Source of the DNA: Shinella sp. CPCC 101442 | Lineage (GTDB): Bacteria; Pseudomonadota; Alphaproteobacteria; Rhizobiales; Rhizobiaceae | Direction: 5' to 3' | DNA length: 64,000 bases | NCBI RefSeq assembly: GCF_024704725.1 | Contig: NZ_JALIQS010000001.1 | Coordinates: forward strand, 620,001 to 684,000 | Shown: positions 10,409 to 19,744 of the stretch, one piece after another | Numbering within the stretch: position 1 is the stretch's first letter | Layout of the letters: each line of letters begins with the position of its first letter | Translations under genes and position numbers: made by a program | Notes under the pieces: model-generated | What the model was told of the DNA's origin: nothing | The model's input: the letters and a program-made list of their open reading frames with translations, nothing else | Database searches by the model: none

Positions 10409-10412
<4 letters not shown>
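9252..10412 (+). CDS. M20 family metallohydrolase, ArgE/acetylornithine deacetylase-like
   Basis: A 386-residue zinc deacylase of the ArgE/DapE type. His71 and Asp73 lie in GHTDVVP, the bridging Asp104 in GRGAADMKG, and the general base/ligand pair Glu135-Glu136 in SYDEEIG. The lid/dimerisation domain follows (GKLALRACCHGQEGHSA) and the C-terminal metal histidine is in DQGHKPDEF. ATG 9252 has a purine-rich GGACGGG close upstream; ATG 9240 is an in-frame alternative with no visible ribosome site. It likely removes an acyl group from an amine or amino-acid intermediate of this operon. It converges with the ATPase gene on the other strand, overlapping it by four bases. Confidence 0.9.
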
Positions 10413-12081
<1,669 letters not shown>

Positions 12082-12085
<4 letters not shown>

Positions 12086-13026
12086 GCGAAGACGATCCTC
12101 GGGAAGTAGAAGGAGACAACCCAGTTCGGCATGTCGACGATCTCGCTGATCCGAAGATCGCCACAGACCGAGCAGAGCATGTAGGCATCGACGGGGCTGT
12201 AGCCGTGCTCGGCAACCAGAAGGTCGATCATGCGCATCAATGCTTCCCGAGCGCCCGTCATCAGGTCCGGACCGATACCGGTCGTCACCTCGTAGCCGGC
12301 GCCGTCGAGATGGCGTGTCACCGGCTCGGTCGTGGTGAAGCGTGGTGTCTGGAGATTGGCGCCCTTCACGAGGTCGAGGGTCAGCTCGACATTCATCTGG
12401 CTTTCGATGGCCGTGCCGCAGACCTCGCCGTCGCCCTGCGCGGCATGGGTATCGCCGACGGAAAATAGCGCGCCCTCCACCTCGATCGGCAGATAGAGCG
12501 TGACACCGGCCGTCAGGTCGCGGATGTCCAAGTTGCCGCCGACGCGGCGCGGCGGCACGACGGAATGCAGGCCGGGTTCGGCGGGTGCGACACCGATCGT
12601 GCCCGTAAAGGGTTTCAGCGGAACGCGGCCGCCGGGGCCGAAGGCCGAAGGCGCCATGGATGCCGTGTCATAGGACCAGATGTGCAGTGCCGGGTCCTTG
12701 AACTGATCGGCGAGCAGGCCGAAGCCGGGAATATTAGCCGTCCAGCCGTGGCCGGAGGGGTGGAACTTGCGGATCGTCACCTTCAGCGCATCGCCGGGTT
12801 CGGCACCCTCGACATAGACAGGGCCGGAGACCGGGTTCACCTTGCCGAAATCGAGCGCCGCCAGCGTTTCCAGCGTCGCATCCCTGCCAAGCTGGCCGCC
12901 GGAGGAATCCAGGCATTCGAAGAGGATGGTCTCGCCGGGCCGGGCGGTCAGCGCCGGCGGAAAATCGCGGTTCCAGCCGAAATTATGCTGCGCGCGGTGG
13001 ATGGTGTGGGTGCAGGCGACGCACAT
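12082..13026 (-). CDS. Formamidase/acetamidase family amidohydrolase (FmdA/AmdA)
   Basis: A 314-residue member of the FmdA/AmdA family, which hydrolyses formamide, acetamide or similar short amides to the acid and ammonia. Visible family markers are the N-terminal HTIHRAQHNFGWNRDFPP segment, the GPVYVEGAEPGDALKVTI strand and GDTHAAQGDGEVCGTAIES with its conserved histidine and acidic residues. Near the C-terminus is DAYMLCSVCGDLRISEIVD. It sits between the binding protein and the ATPase of an AmiC/AmiR-controlled operon, so it probably degrades the imported or sensed amide. Confidence 0.9.
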
Positions 13027-13061
13027 GAAAAGCCTCCCGGTCGTTTTATCGGTCTTGGAAA

Positions 13062-13087
13062 GCTCTCCCCGCCTGTGCGGGGAGAGC
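13062..13087 (-). repeat. Intercistronic hairpin after binding-protein gene
   Basis: GCTCTCCCCGC and GCGGGGAGAGC form a perfect 11-bp stem with a four-base loop in the gap between the upstream formamidase start and the binding-protein end. On the minus-strand transcript it follows the binding-protein stop and is trailed by only three U residues. It is therefore a stabiliser or leaky terminator inside the operon rather than its end. Confidence 0.6.
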
Positions 13088-13099
13088 GATATCGAAGGC

Positions 13100-14716
13100 T
13101 CAGGGCTTCACGAAGATCGCGTCGTAATTGATGACGCGCGTCGGATCGATGTAGATGTTGTCAGGCCCGCCCATGCGCAGGGACTTCGCGACGACGCGGC
13201 GCTCGTTGATGACGGGCACCCAGGGCGCATCCGCCATGACATCCGTGAAGATCTTGCTCCAGGCCGCCTGGCGCTCCGCCGCCTTGGCCGGATCGGACAT
13301 GGCATCCGCCTCGCCGGCACGCTTGTCGATCGCCTCGTTGCAATACCATGGCCAGTTCCAGCCGCCCGCGACAGCGCCGGAGCAGCCGAGGATCGGGCCG
13401 TAGAAGTTCGACGGATCCGGGAAGTCGGCGATCCAGCCCATGCCGCCGGACCAGATCATCGGCGCTTCGCCTTCCGTGCCGCCCGCGGCGATCACATTGC
13501 CCTGCGCCAGCGCCCGCACCTCGGCCTTGATGCCGATGGCGGCGAGATCCTGCTGGATCGCCTGGGCGATGCGCGGCTGCGGATCGGTGTTGGTCGAATA
13601 GAGCACCGTTTCGAAACCATCGGGGTGGCCGGCCTCGGCGAGCAGCGCCTTTGCCTTCTCCACGTCATAGGCATAGCCGGTGAAGGTCTTGTCATAGCCG
13701 GGCATCAGCGGCGGCAGGATCTGGTTTGCGGCGGTTGCGCGACCGTTCAGGAGGCGCGTGATGCGCTCCTTGTTGATCGCCATGTTGACGGCCTGGCGCA
13801 CCTTCACGTCGTCGAAGGGTTTCACCTTGGTGTTAAGCGTGATGTAGCCGGTATGCAGCTGCTCGCCATCGACGATCATCGCCGCCCCCTCGGGCGAGTT
13901 CTTGATCTCCAGGAACTTTGCCGGCGGAATGCCGTCGCCGGCAATGTCCACTTCGCCCTTCTGCAGGCGCAGGAGCGCCACGAGCGGCTCCTGGCCGACC
14001 TCGATCGTCACCTTGTCGACATGCGGCACGTCTTTCACGAAATAGTCGGGGTTGCGTTCGAAGACGAGCTTCTGGCCGATCGTCCAGTCCTTGAGGACCA
14101 GAGAACCGGAACCGACCGGCTTCTTGCCGAAATCGCCGGCAGCGGCTTCCACGGCTTCCTTCGGCACGACGGAGGCGAAGTTGATCGCCATGACATGCAG
14201 GAAGGTCGCATCCGGCCGCGAGAGGTGGAAGACGACGGTCTGGTCGTCGGGCGTCTCGATACCCGAGAGCAGTTCCGACTTGCCGCCCGTCAGGTCGTCA
14301 AAGCCCTTGATGGCGCCGAAGAAGCCGGCGCCCGGGCCTTGGGTCTTCGGATTGATGGCGCGTTCGATGGAGTATTTCACGTCACCGGCGACGATTTCAC
14401 GGCCATTGGTGAACTTAACGCCCTTGCGCAGCTTGAACGTATAGGTGAGGCCGTCAGGCGCGACCTCGAAACTCTCGGCGAGCGAAGGGACGAGGTTGGC
14501 GGTGCCCGGCTCGTAATCCATCAGGCGCGAGAACAGGCTCTTGATCATCGACCAGTTGACCCAGTCGTAGCCGATATGCGGGTCGAGCGTGGTGATGTCG
14601 TCCTTGTAGGTGACGACGATCTCGCCGCCCTGCGCCGGCGTTTCGGCATGCGCAAGGAGTGGAGAGAAGGCGAGCACGGCCGCCGTGGTTGTTGTCAAAA
14701 TCCAGCGATTGAACAT
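13100..14716 (-). CDS. Periplasmic binding protein, DppA/OppA family
   Basis: A 538-residue family 5 extracellular binding protein. A Sec signal peptide covers about the first 24 residues (hydrophobic core TTTAAVLAFSPLLAHA, cleavage after AHA). The mature protein starts with the usual GGEIVVTYKDDITTLDPHIG and contains the family's LRKGVKFTNGREIVAGDV segment. It delivers its ligand to the 14738-16506 permeases. With AmiC/AmiR and a formamidase in the same operon, the cargo may be an amide or amidated peptide rather than a plain dipeptide (inference). Confidence 0.92.
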   Translation of the reverse strand: MFNRWILTTTTAAVLAFSPLLAHAETPAQGGEIVVTYKDDITTLDPHIGYDWVNWSMIKSLFSRLMDYEPGTANLVPSLAESFEVAPDGLTYTFKLRKGVKFTNGREIVAGDVKYSIERAINPKTQGPGAGFFGAIKGFDDLTGGKSELLSGIETPDDQTVVFHLSRPDATFLHVMAINFASVVPKEAVEAAAGDFGKKPVGSGSLVLKDWTIGQKLVFERNPDYFVKDVPHVDKVTIEVGQEPLVALLRLQKGEVDIAGDGIPPAKFLEIKNSPEGAAMIVDGEQLHTGYITLNTKVKPFDDVKVRQAVNMAINKERITRLLNGRATAANQILPPLMPGYDKTFTGYAYDVEKAKALLAEAGHPDGFETVLYSTNTDPQPRIAQAIQQDLAAIGIKAEVRALAQGNVIAAGGTEGEAPMIWSGGMGWIADFPDPSNFYGPILGCSGAVAGGWNWPWYCNEAIDKRAGEADAMSDPAKAAERQAAWSKIFTDVMADAPWVPVINERRVVAKSLRMGGPDNIYIDPTRVINYDAIFVKP

Positions 14717-14737
14717 TTTTAAGTTCCCCTTTTGGTT

Positions 14738-15658
14738 TCAATGCGAACGGATGCGTGGATCGATCATCGGCGCGATGAGGTCGGCGACGAGGTTGCCGAC
14801 GATGATGGCGAAGGCGGAGGTGAGCGTGACGCCCATGATGATGGGAATATCGACCTGCTGGATCGCCTGCCAGGCAAGCTGCCCGATGCCCGGCCAGCCA
14901 TAAACCGCCTCGACCACGACGACACCGCCCATGAACTGGCCGATGTCGATACCGATCATCGCGACGATGGGCAGGATGGCGTTGGGAAGCGCATGGCGCA
15001 GCACGACGCGGCGGCCGGAAAGGCCCTTGGCACGGGCGGTGCGGATGAAATCCTGGTTGAGGACGTCGATCATCGCCGAGCGCGCCATGCGCGCATACCA
15101 GCCGGCGCCGAGAATGCCGAGCGTCATGGCGGGCAGCACGACATGGGCCAATGTCCCGTAGCCGCTCATCGGGAACCAGCCGAGCGTCGCGGCGAAGACG
15201 TAGAGCAGCAGGAGGGCGACGACGAATTGCGGGGCGGAGACACCGACGAAGGCGGAGGCCATGACGATGCGGTCGATGGCGCCGCCACGATTCAGCGCCG
15301 CGACGATCCCGAAGGTGAGACCGAACAGCACCTCGACGAAGATACCGGCCGCCATCAGCGTCAGCGTCGCCGGCAGGCGGGCCATGATGAGTGTCGCGAC
15401 CTCGGTCTTCTGCGCATAGGAACGGCCGAGATCGCCCTGAACGAGATTGCCGAGATAGTGCAGGAACTGGGTCAGCAACGGCTGGTCGAGGCCGAGTTCG
15501 CGGCGGATGTTCTCCACCGTCTGGGCCGTCGCGCTACGGCCGGCGAGCATGCGCGCGGGATCGGCCGGCAGCGCATAAAGCAGTATGAAGGTGATGGCCG
15601 CAACGCCGAGCAGGATGAGACAGGACTGGACGAGACGTTTTGCGAGCAGCATTGCCAT
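14738..15658 (-). CDS. Dipeptide-type ABC permease, DppB family
   Basis: A 306-residue inner-membrane permease with an N-terminal anchor (SCLILLGVAAITFILLY) and five further membrane segments. The DppB coupling loop is near residues 200-225 (FIRTARAKGLSGRRVVLRHAL). It overlaps the DppC-type gene by one base (TGATG). It is part of the amide operon transporter. Confidence 0.93.
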   Translation of the reverse strand: MAMLLAKRLVQSCLILLGVAAITFILLYALPADPARMLAGRSATAQTVENIRRELGLDQPLLTQFLHYLGNLVQGDLGRSYAQKTEVATLIMARLPATLTLMAAGIFVEVLFGLTFGIVAALNRGGAIDRIVMASAFVGVSAPQFVVALLLLYVFAATLGWFPMSGYGTLAHVVLPAMTLGILGAGWYARMARSAMIDVLNQDFIRTARAKGLSGRRVVLRHALPNAILPIVAMIGIDIGQFMGGVVVVEAVYGWPGIGQLAWQAIQQVDIPIIMGVTLTSAFAIIVGNLVADLIAPMIDPRIRSH

Positions 15659-16506
15659 CAGCCGCGACCCCGCTGGGTGGGGTCGAGGATGTCGCGCAAC
15701 GCGTCGCCGACGAGATTGAAGGCGAGCGCCGTGAGCAGGATCACCGCACCGGGGAAGAAGACGAGCCAGGGGGCGGCCTGGAAATAGCTCTGGCTCTCGA
15801 AGATGATGTTGCCCCAGGAGGGCTGTGGCGGCTGCACGCCGATGCCGAGGAAGGAAAGGGTCGCTTCGAGCAGCACGGTCGTCGCAATGCCGAGCGTGCC
15901 CCAGACGATGGCGGTCGGCACGAGATGCGGCAGGATATGCAAAAGCACGATGCGGGCGTTGCCGGCACCGAGCGCCCGCTCGGCCATGATGAAATCCCGC
16001 TCCACCAGTCCGCGCGTCTCCGTGTAGACGATGCGCGCCACCTGCACCCAGTTGACGAGCGCGATCACCATGGCGACGATCCAGAGGCTGGGCTTGAGGA
16101 TGGCGGCGAGCACGATGGCCAGCAGCAGCGCAGGAAAGGCCATCATCAGGTCGGTGAAGCGCATCAGCAGGCCGCCGACCCAGCCGCGCATGTAACCGGC
16201 CGTCACACCGACGAAGAGGCCGATCGTAACGGCGATGCCGTTGGCGACGAGGCCGATGATCAGCGAGGTGCGCGCGCCGTAGAGCAGGCGCGAGAGCAGG
16301 TCCCGGCCAAGCGTATCCGTGCCGAGCATGAACTGTTCACCCGGCGGGATGGGCGCACCCTCCAGCGTCAGGCCGTCGAACATCTGGTTGTCGGGCTCAT
16401 AGGGCGCAAGCCAGGGTGCAGCGATGGCCGCGAAGACCACGGCAAGGACGATGACGAGACCGAAGACCGCGGCGGGCTGGCGGCACAATTCCTTCAGGAC
16501 CCGCAT
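15658..16506 (-). CDS. Dipeptide-type ABC permease, DppC family
   Basis: A 282-residue permease with the N-terminal membrane anchor (VFGLVIVLAVVFAAIAAPWLAP, about residues 17-38). The periplasmic segment with LGTDTLGRDLLSRLLYGART follows, then the coupling loop RDFIMAERALGAGNARIVLL. ATG 16506 overlaps the AmiR stop (TGATG); a TTG one codon earlier is the only alternative. It pairs with the DppB-type product. Confidence 0.93.
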   Translation of the reverse strand: MRVLKELCRQPAAVFGLVIVLAVVFAAIAAPWLAPYEPDNQMFDGLTLEGAPIPPGEQFMLGTDTLGRDLLSRLLYGARTSLIIGLVANGIAVTIGLFVGVTAGYMRGWVGGLLMRFTDLMMAFPALLLAIVLAAILKPSLWIVAMVIALVNWVQVARIVYTETRGLVERDFIMAERALGAGNARIVLLHILPHLVPTAIVWGTLGIATTVLLEATLSFLGIGVQPPQPSWGNIIFESQSYFQAAPWLVFFPGAVILLTALAFNLVGDALRDILDPTQRGRG

Positions 16507-17090
16507 CAACCGACCTCGCGCAGGGTTTCGGAACCGCCGAGGAAAAAGGCGGCAAGCTGTTCGATGGGCATGCGGCGGCGCATGGCGCAGTCGCGCAGGA
16601 TCGCATAGGCGCGCTCCTCGTCGACATGTCGTTCGCCCGCGAGCCGTGCGACGGCGGCAAAGACGATCGGCCGCAGTTTCAGCCGCTCCTCGAGATGGGC
16701 GATGCGGCGGCGCGCTTCCACGCGCTCCGCATGAACGGATGCGGCGAGCACCAGCGCGGGATAGACGGCGGAGGCGGCAACCGGCTTCGGAATGATCGCA
16801 CCGGCGCCGTGGCGCAGCGCGAAGGCGATGCGACCCGGCGCTTCCGAACCGAGCAGCGCCACGACCGGGCAGGCCGGCGCAATATCGGAGATGGGCAACA
16901 GCTCGTCCCAGCCACGGTCGGCGTCGATGAGCACGAGATCAGGCAGGTCGGCGACGGCGAGCGGCGTCCACTGAAGGGAAGCCGAAATGCCGAGCAGGCC
17001 GAACTGGCGGCGCAGGCGATCCGTATTGCCATCCTCCTCGCTGAGGATGACGGCACGCCAGCCGGTGAAATTCGGCGTCCTCGTCGTCAT
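16506..17090 (-). CDS. amiR: AmiR-like ANTAR-domain antitermination regulator
   Basis: A 194-residue protein with an N-terminal pseudo-receiver fold (about 12-120, VLIDADRGWDELL at the place of the phospho-acceptor strand) and a coiled-coil helix. The C-terminal ANTAR domain spans about 135-185 (LEERLKLRPIVFAAVARLAG, then RAYAILRDCAMRRRMPIEQL). AmiR of Pseudomonas is an RNA-binding antiterminator held inactive by AmiC. The same gene pair here, and the strong terminator before amiC, support that role. It overlaps amiC by four bases. Confidence 0.88.
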   Translation of the reverse strand: MTTRTPNFTGWRAVILSEEDGNTDRLRRQFGLLGISASLQWTPLAVADLPDLVLIDADRGWDELLPISDIAPACPVVALLGSEAPGRIAFALRHGAGAIIPKPVAASAVYPALVLAASVHAERVEARRRIAHLEERLKLRPIVFAAVARLAGERHVDEERAYAILRDCAMRRRMPIEQLAAFFLGGSETLREVG

Positions 17091-18223
17091 GACACGACCC
17101 TCAGGCGCGGGGCGCGCTTCGTCGGAGCCCCGGTGAGGTACGGATCGGCCGCAAGTGCGGGGGCGGACGCGATGACGTCGAAACCATGCCGGTCGTTGAT
17201 GCGACCGAGCAGAAAGGGAAGCGCTGCATGGTTGGTTGCCGCGTCCACCCGCATGTCGCCGAAAAGCGACGGCCAGGCGCGGGCCAGTACCTCACCGCGC
17301 ACGCGCTCGGGCGCATCGGAACCAGCCGCCTCGATCGCCGCGATGCAAAGGCTGACGGCGGTATAGGCGCTGGCAAAGAGGCTGGAGACGATACGCTCGC
17401 CGCCGCTCCAGCCGGCAAGCCGCGCCTTGAAGGCCCGGTTGTCGGGCGTGTCCAGCGTATCGAAATAGGAAGCCGCGCAGAGCTGGCCGAGGGCCGCCCC
17501 CTCGCCGATATCCCCAAGTTCGCATTCCTGCAGATCGCAGCTGGCAACCGGGCAGTTTTCCGGCAGGAAGGCCGGGTCGCGCTCGCCGAGTTTTCGCATC
17601 GCGGCGAGGAAAGCATAACTCGACGGCCCCACGAGATTGTTCAGCACGAAGCTCGGCCGCTTCTCGGCGATATCGGCGACGATGCGTTCGACGGCGGTCT
17701 CCTCCAGCGGCAAGTAGCGTTCGCCGAGCACCGTGCCGCCGGCATTGTGGATCAGCTCGCGTGCCAGCCGGTTCATCTCCCAACCCCAGACATAGTTCGC
17801 GCCGACGAGATAGGGCCGCACGCCGTGGCGGGGCAGCAGGTAGTCGAAAAGCGGGATCAGGTGCTGGTTCGGGCAGCCGCCGATATAGATGACGTTCTCG
17901 TTCGCCTCGAACCCCTCATAGGGGCACATATACCAGAGCAGGCCGTCATGTTTTTCGACCAGCGGAATGACCTCTTTCCGCGCAGAAGACGTGATGGTGC
18001 CGACGATGTGGCGGCAGCCATGATCGCGGATGAGGCTGCGCGCGCCCTCCAGATAGGCCGAGAGATCGGCGCGCGGATCGAAAAAGACGGGCTCGATGAG
18101 CGAGCCGCCCCGCGCGCGATAATCGTGAAAGGCGAATTCGGCGCCCGCATGCGCATCCCGCCCCATCGCCCCATAGGGACCGGAGGTCGAATAGAGGATG
18201 CCGATCTTCACGCTTTCCTGCAT
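17087..18223 (-). CDS. amiC: AmiC-like amide-sensing protein (ABC binding-protein fold)
   Basis: A 378-residue cytoplasmic sensor of the AmiC/UrtA type. It has no signal peptide, which fits a negative regulator that holds AmiR until an amide binds. It starts MQESVKIGILYSTSGPYGAM and contains the family elements GTITSSARKEVIPLVEK, GANYVWGWEMNR and NLVGPSSYAFLAAMRK. I placed the start at 18223, right after the leader terminator; the frame stays open upstream but that part is not family-like. It is the first gene of the amide operon, followed by amiR with a four-base overlap. The nature of the amide is unknown. Confidence 0.87.
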   Translation of the reverse strand: MQESVKIGILYSTSGPYGAMGRDAHAGAEFAFHDYRARGGSLIEPVFFDPRADLSAYLEGARSLIRDHGCRHIVGTITSSARKEVIPLVEKHDGLLWYMCPYEGFEANENVIYIGGCPNQHLIPLFDYLLPRHGVRPYLVGANYVWGWEMNRLARELIHNAGGTVLGERYLPLEETAVERIVADIAEKRPSFVLNNLVGPSSYAFLAAMRKLGERDPAFLPENCPVASCDLQECELGDIGEGAALGQLCAASYFDTLDTPDNRAFKARLAGWSGGERIVSSLFASAYTAVSLCIAAIEAAGSDAPERVRGEVLARAWPSLFGDMRVDAATNHAALPFLLGRINDRHGFDVIASAPALAADPYLTGAPTKRAPRLRVVS

Positions 18224-18236
18224 CAGCCACCAATAC

Positions 18237-18281
18237 GAAAAGCCCACAGCGGGAAGCCCCGGAGACCGGGCCGCTGTGGGC
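18237..18281 (-). terminator. Leader terminator/attenuator upstream of amiC
   Basis: On the minus-strand RNA, GCCCACAGCGG and CCGCTGTGGGC form a perfect 11-bp stem, with an inner CCCGG-TCT-CCGGG hairpin, followed directly by TTTT at 18241-18238. It ends about 15 bases before the amiC ATG, so without antitermination the operon would be cut off before translation begins. It is the probable target of the ANTAR protein encoded two genes downstream. Confidence 0.75.
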
Positions 18282-18291
18282 GCTATTGCCC
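18278..18291 (-). promoter_or_regulatory. Candidate antiterminator hairpin overlapping the terminator arm
   Basis: On the minus-strand RNA, GGGC, a six-base loop AATAGC and GCCC form a short hairpin whose 3' arm is the first four bases of the terminator stem, so the two are mutually exclusive. ANTAR proteins bind paired hairpins with six-base loops. The loop starts with A as in that consensus, but its fourth base is A rather than G, so the match is partial. Confidence 0.4.
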
Positions 18292-18337
18292 TTCGACAAA
18301 CGAAGTCATGTGAGAACGGCGGGAGAACCGCTCCCGC
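18291..18337 (-). promoter_or_regulatory. Two further hairpins in the amiC leader
   Basis: GCGGGAG-CGGTT-CTCCCGC (18337-18319) and CTTCG-TTTGT-CGAAG (18305-18291) are perfect stems of 7 and 5 bp, each with a five-base loop, upstream of the terminator on the same RNA. They make a structured leader of about 125 bases. Loop size differs from the six-base ANTAR consensus, so their role is unproven. Confidence 0.45.
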
Positions 18338-18351
18338 TTGTTGGAAACGAT

Positions 18352-18379
18352 TGAAATACGCTCGGTTGGTCTTTGTCAA
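18352..18379 (-). promoter_or_regulatory. Probable sigma70 promoter of the amide operon
   Basis: A perfect TTGACA (18379-18374) is followed after 15-17 bases by an AT-rich TATTTCAA stretch that can serve as the -10 region. Transcription would run to a leader with three hairpins and the terminator before amiC. The -35 box lies just before the 3' end of the MerR gene, which points the same way. Confidence 0.5.
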
Positions 18380-18398
18380 GCACCCCGGCCGGATGCCG

Positions 18399-18803
18399 TC
18401 AGGCCTCGAAGGACTTGAGGATCGGGCATGGCCCCGTCTTTCCGACGGCACATTCGGAAACGAGTTTCTGCAACGACGCTCTGGCGCGCTGCAGCTCCTC
18501 CATGCGCGCATCGAGCTCGGCCAGACGCTTGGCCGCCATGGCGCGCGCCGCCGCGCGGTCCTCACCGGAATCGAGCGCCAGCAGCTGGCGGATTTCCTCC
18601 AGCGTGAAGCCCGCAGCCTGCGCCTGGCGGATGAAACGCAGTCGGCTGAGATCGGTATCGTCGTAGCGGCGGATACCGTCTATGCGCTTCGGCGTCGAAA
18701 GCAGGCCGCGGCGCTGGTAGAAACGCACCGTCTCGACGCCGACATCCGCCGCCGCCGCAAATTTTCCGATTGTCAGGTCTTTTGGCTGTTGACTCCGTAC
18801 CAT
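18399..18803 (-). CDS. MerR-family transcriptional regulator, thiol type
   Basis: A 134-residue MerR protein. The winged helix lies at the N-terminus (LTIGKFAAAADVGVETVRFY), then the dimerisation helix, and a C-terminal loop with Cys118 and Cys126 (ECAVGKTGPCPIL) as in mercury/thiol-sensing relatives. The third metal cysteine of MerR, near position 82, is Asp here, so classical Hg(II) three-thiolate sensing is unlikely. Its ATG lies inside the palindrome between the divergent genes, with only nine bases to a TATAGG -10-like box, which suggests a nearly leaderless mRNA. It should regulate the glutaredoxin-MauE gene and itself. Confidence 0.88.
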   Translation of the reverse strand: MVRSQQPKDLTIGKFAAAADVGVETVRFYQRRGLLSTPKRIDGIRRYDDTDLSRLRFIRQAQAAGFTLEEIRQLLALDSGEDRAAARAMAAKRLAELDARMEELQRARASLQKLVSECAVGKTGPCPILKSFEA

Positions 18804-18820
18804 GGTACGGAACCTATAGT
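18789..18820 (+). promoter_or_regulatory. MerR-type promoter with operator palindrome
   Basis: TTGACT (18789-18794) and TATAGT (18815-18820) are separated by 20 bases, the overlong spacing that MerR activators correct by twisting DNA. The spacer holds the perfect palindrome CCGTACCATGGTACGG (18795-18810). The palindrome also contains the start codon of the MerR gene on the other strand. It drives the glutaredoxin-MauE gene 34 bases downstream. Confidence 0.8.
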
Positions 18821-18853
18821 CCTGCCAACGATTTCACAAGACAGGAGAGTGAG

Positions 18854-19636
18854 ATGTTGGATAGCAACAATCTGAATACGAAGAAGGCCGTTCTCTACCG
18901 CATGGTGATGGAGAGCCACACCTGCCCTTACGGCCTGAAGGCCAAGGATCTGCTAAAGCGCTCGGGCTATGAGATCGAGGATCGCCACCTGACGACCCGC
19001 GAAGCCACCGACACCTTCAAGGCGGAGCATGATGTCGCCACCACCCCGCAGGTCTTCATCGGCGGAACGCGTGTCGGCGGTTACGACGACCTGCGCCGCT
19101 ACCTCGGCAAGCCCGTCGCCGATCCCAAGGCGACCACCTACCGGCCGGTCATCGTGCTTTTCGCGCTGACGGCGCTGACCGCGATGGCCGCAAGCTACGC
19201 CGTCAGCGGTTCGCCCTTCACGCTGCGCGCAGCCGAATGGTTCATCGCCTTCTCGATGGTGGTTCTGGCGATGCTCAAGCTGCAGAATGTCGAAGCCTTC
19301 GCCACGATGTTCCTCAACTATGACCTGCTCGCCAAGCGCTGGGTGCCCTACAGCTACATCTACCCCTATGCGGAGGGCCTGGCCGGCGTGCTGATGGTGG
19401 CGGGCGCGCTGACCTGGCTGTCCGTCCCGATCGCGCTCTTCATCGGCACGATCGGCGCGGCCTCGGTGTTCAAGGCCGTCTATATCGACAGGCGCGAACT
19501 GAAATGCGCCTGCGTCGGCGGTGCGAGCAACGTTCCTCTCGGCTTCATCTCGCTGACCGAGAACCTGATGATGATCGCCATGGCGCTCTGGATGGCAGCC
19601 GCTTCGCTCGGCTATATCGCCGCCCACACCATGTAA
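18854..19636 (+). CDS. Glutaredoxin-MauE/DoxX-like membrane fusion protein
   Basis: 260 residues in two parts. Residues ~10-90 are a glutaredoxin domain with CPYG at the active site and the TTPQVFIGGTRVGGYDDL motif that binds glutathione. Residues ~100-260 carry about four membrane helices of the MauE/DoxX redox-membrane type, with a cysteine pair in ELKCACVGGASNVPLG. The protein may pass reducing equivalents from the glutathione system to a membrane or periplasmic thiol. ATG 18854 has AGGAGAG upstream. Divergence from a thiol MerR regulator suggests control by a metal or thiol stress. A terminator follows, so it is monocistronic. Confidence 0.85.
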   Translation: MLDSNNLNTKKAVLYRMVMESHTCPYGLKAKDLLKRSGYEIEDRHLTTREATDTFKAEHDVATTPQVFIGGTRVGGYDDLRRYLGKPVADPKATTYRPVIVLFALTALTAMAASYAVSGSPFTLRAAEWFIAFSMVVLAMLKLQNVEAFATMFLNYDLLAKRWVPYSYIYPYAEGLAGVLMVAGALTWLSVPIALFIGTIGAASVFKAVYIDRRELKCACVGGASNVPLGFISLTENLMMIAMALWMAAASLGYIAAHTM

Positions 19637-19644
19637 AACACACC

Positions 19645-19671
19645 GGCGCCGCCCCAAGCGGCGCCGCTTTT
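19645..19671 (+). terminator. Rho-independent terminator
   Basis: GGCGCCGC, a CCCAA loop and GCGGCGCC, then GC and TTTT. It lies nine bases after the glutaredoxin-MauE stop. The stem is perfect over 8 bp. Confidence 0.85.
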
Positions 19672-19744
19672 CCATTCTTGACCACCCTCTTCCTCGACGG
19701 CGACAGCCGTATCAAGGCCTGCACGCTCCCGGGGCGTATCGCTG

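Noticed and set aside
12842-14722. 626-residue open frame on the plus strand
   Set aside because: Antisense to the formamidase and binding-protein genes, both of which are full-length family members with signal and motifs.
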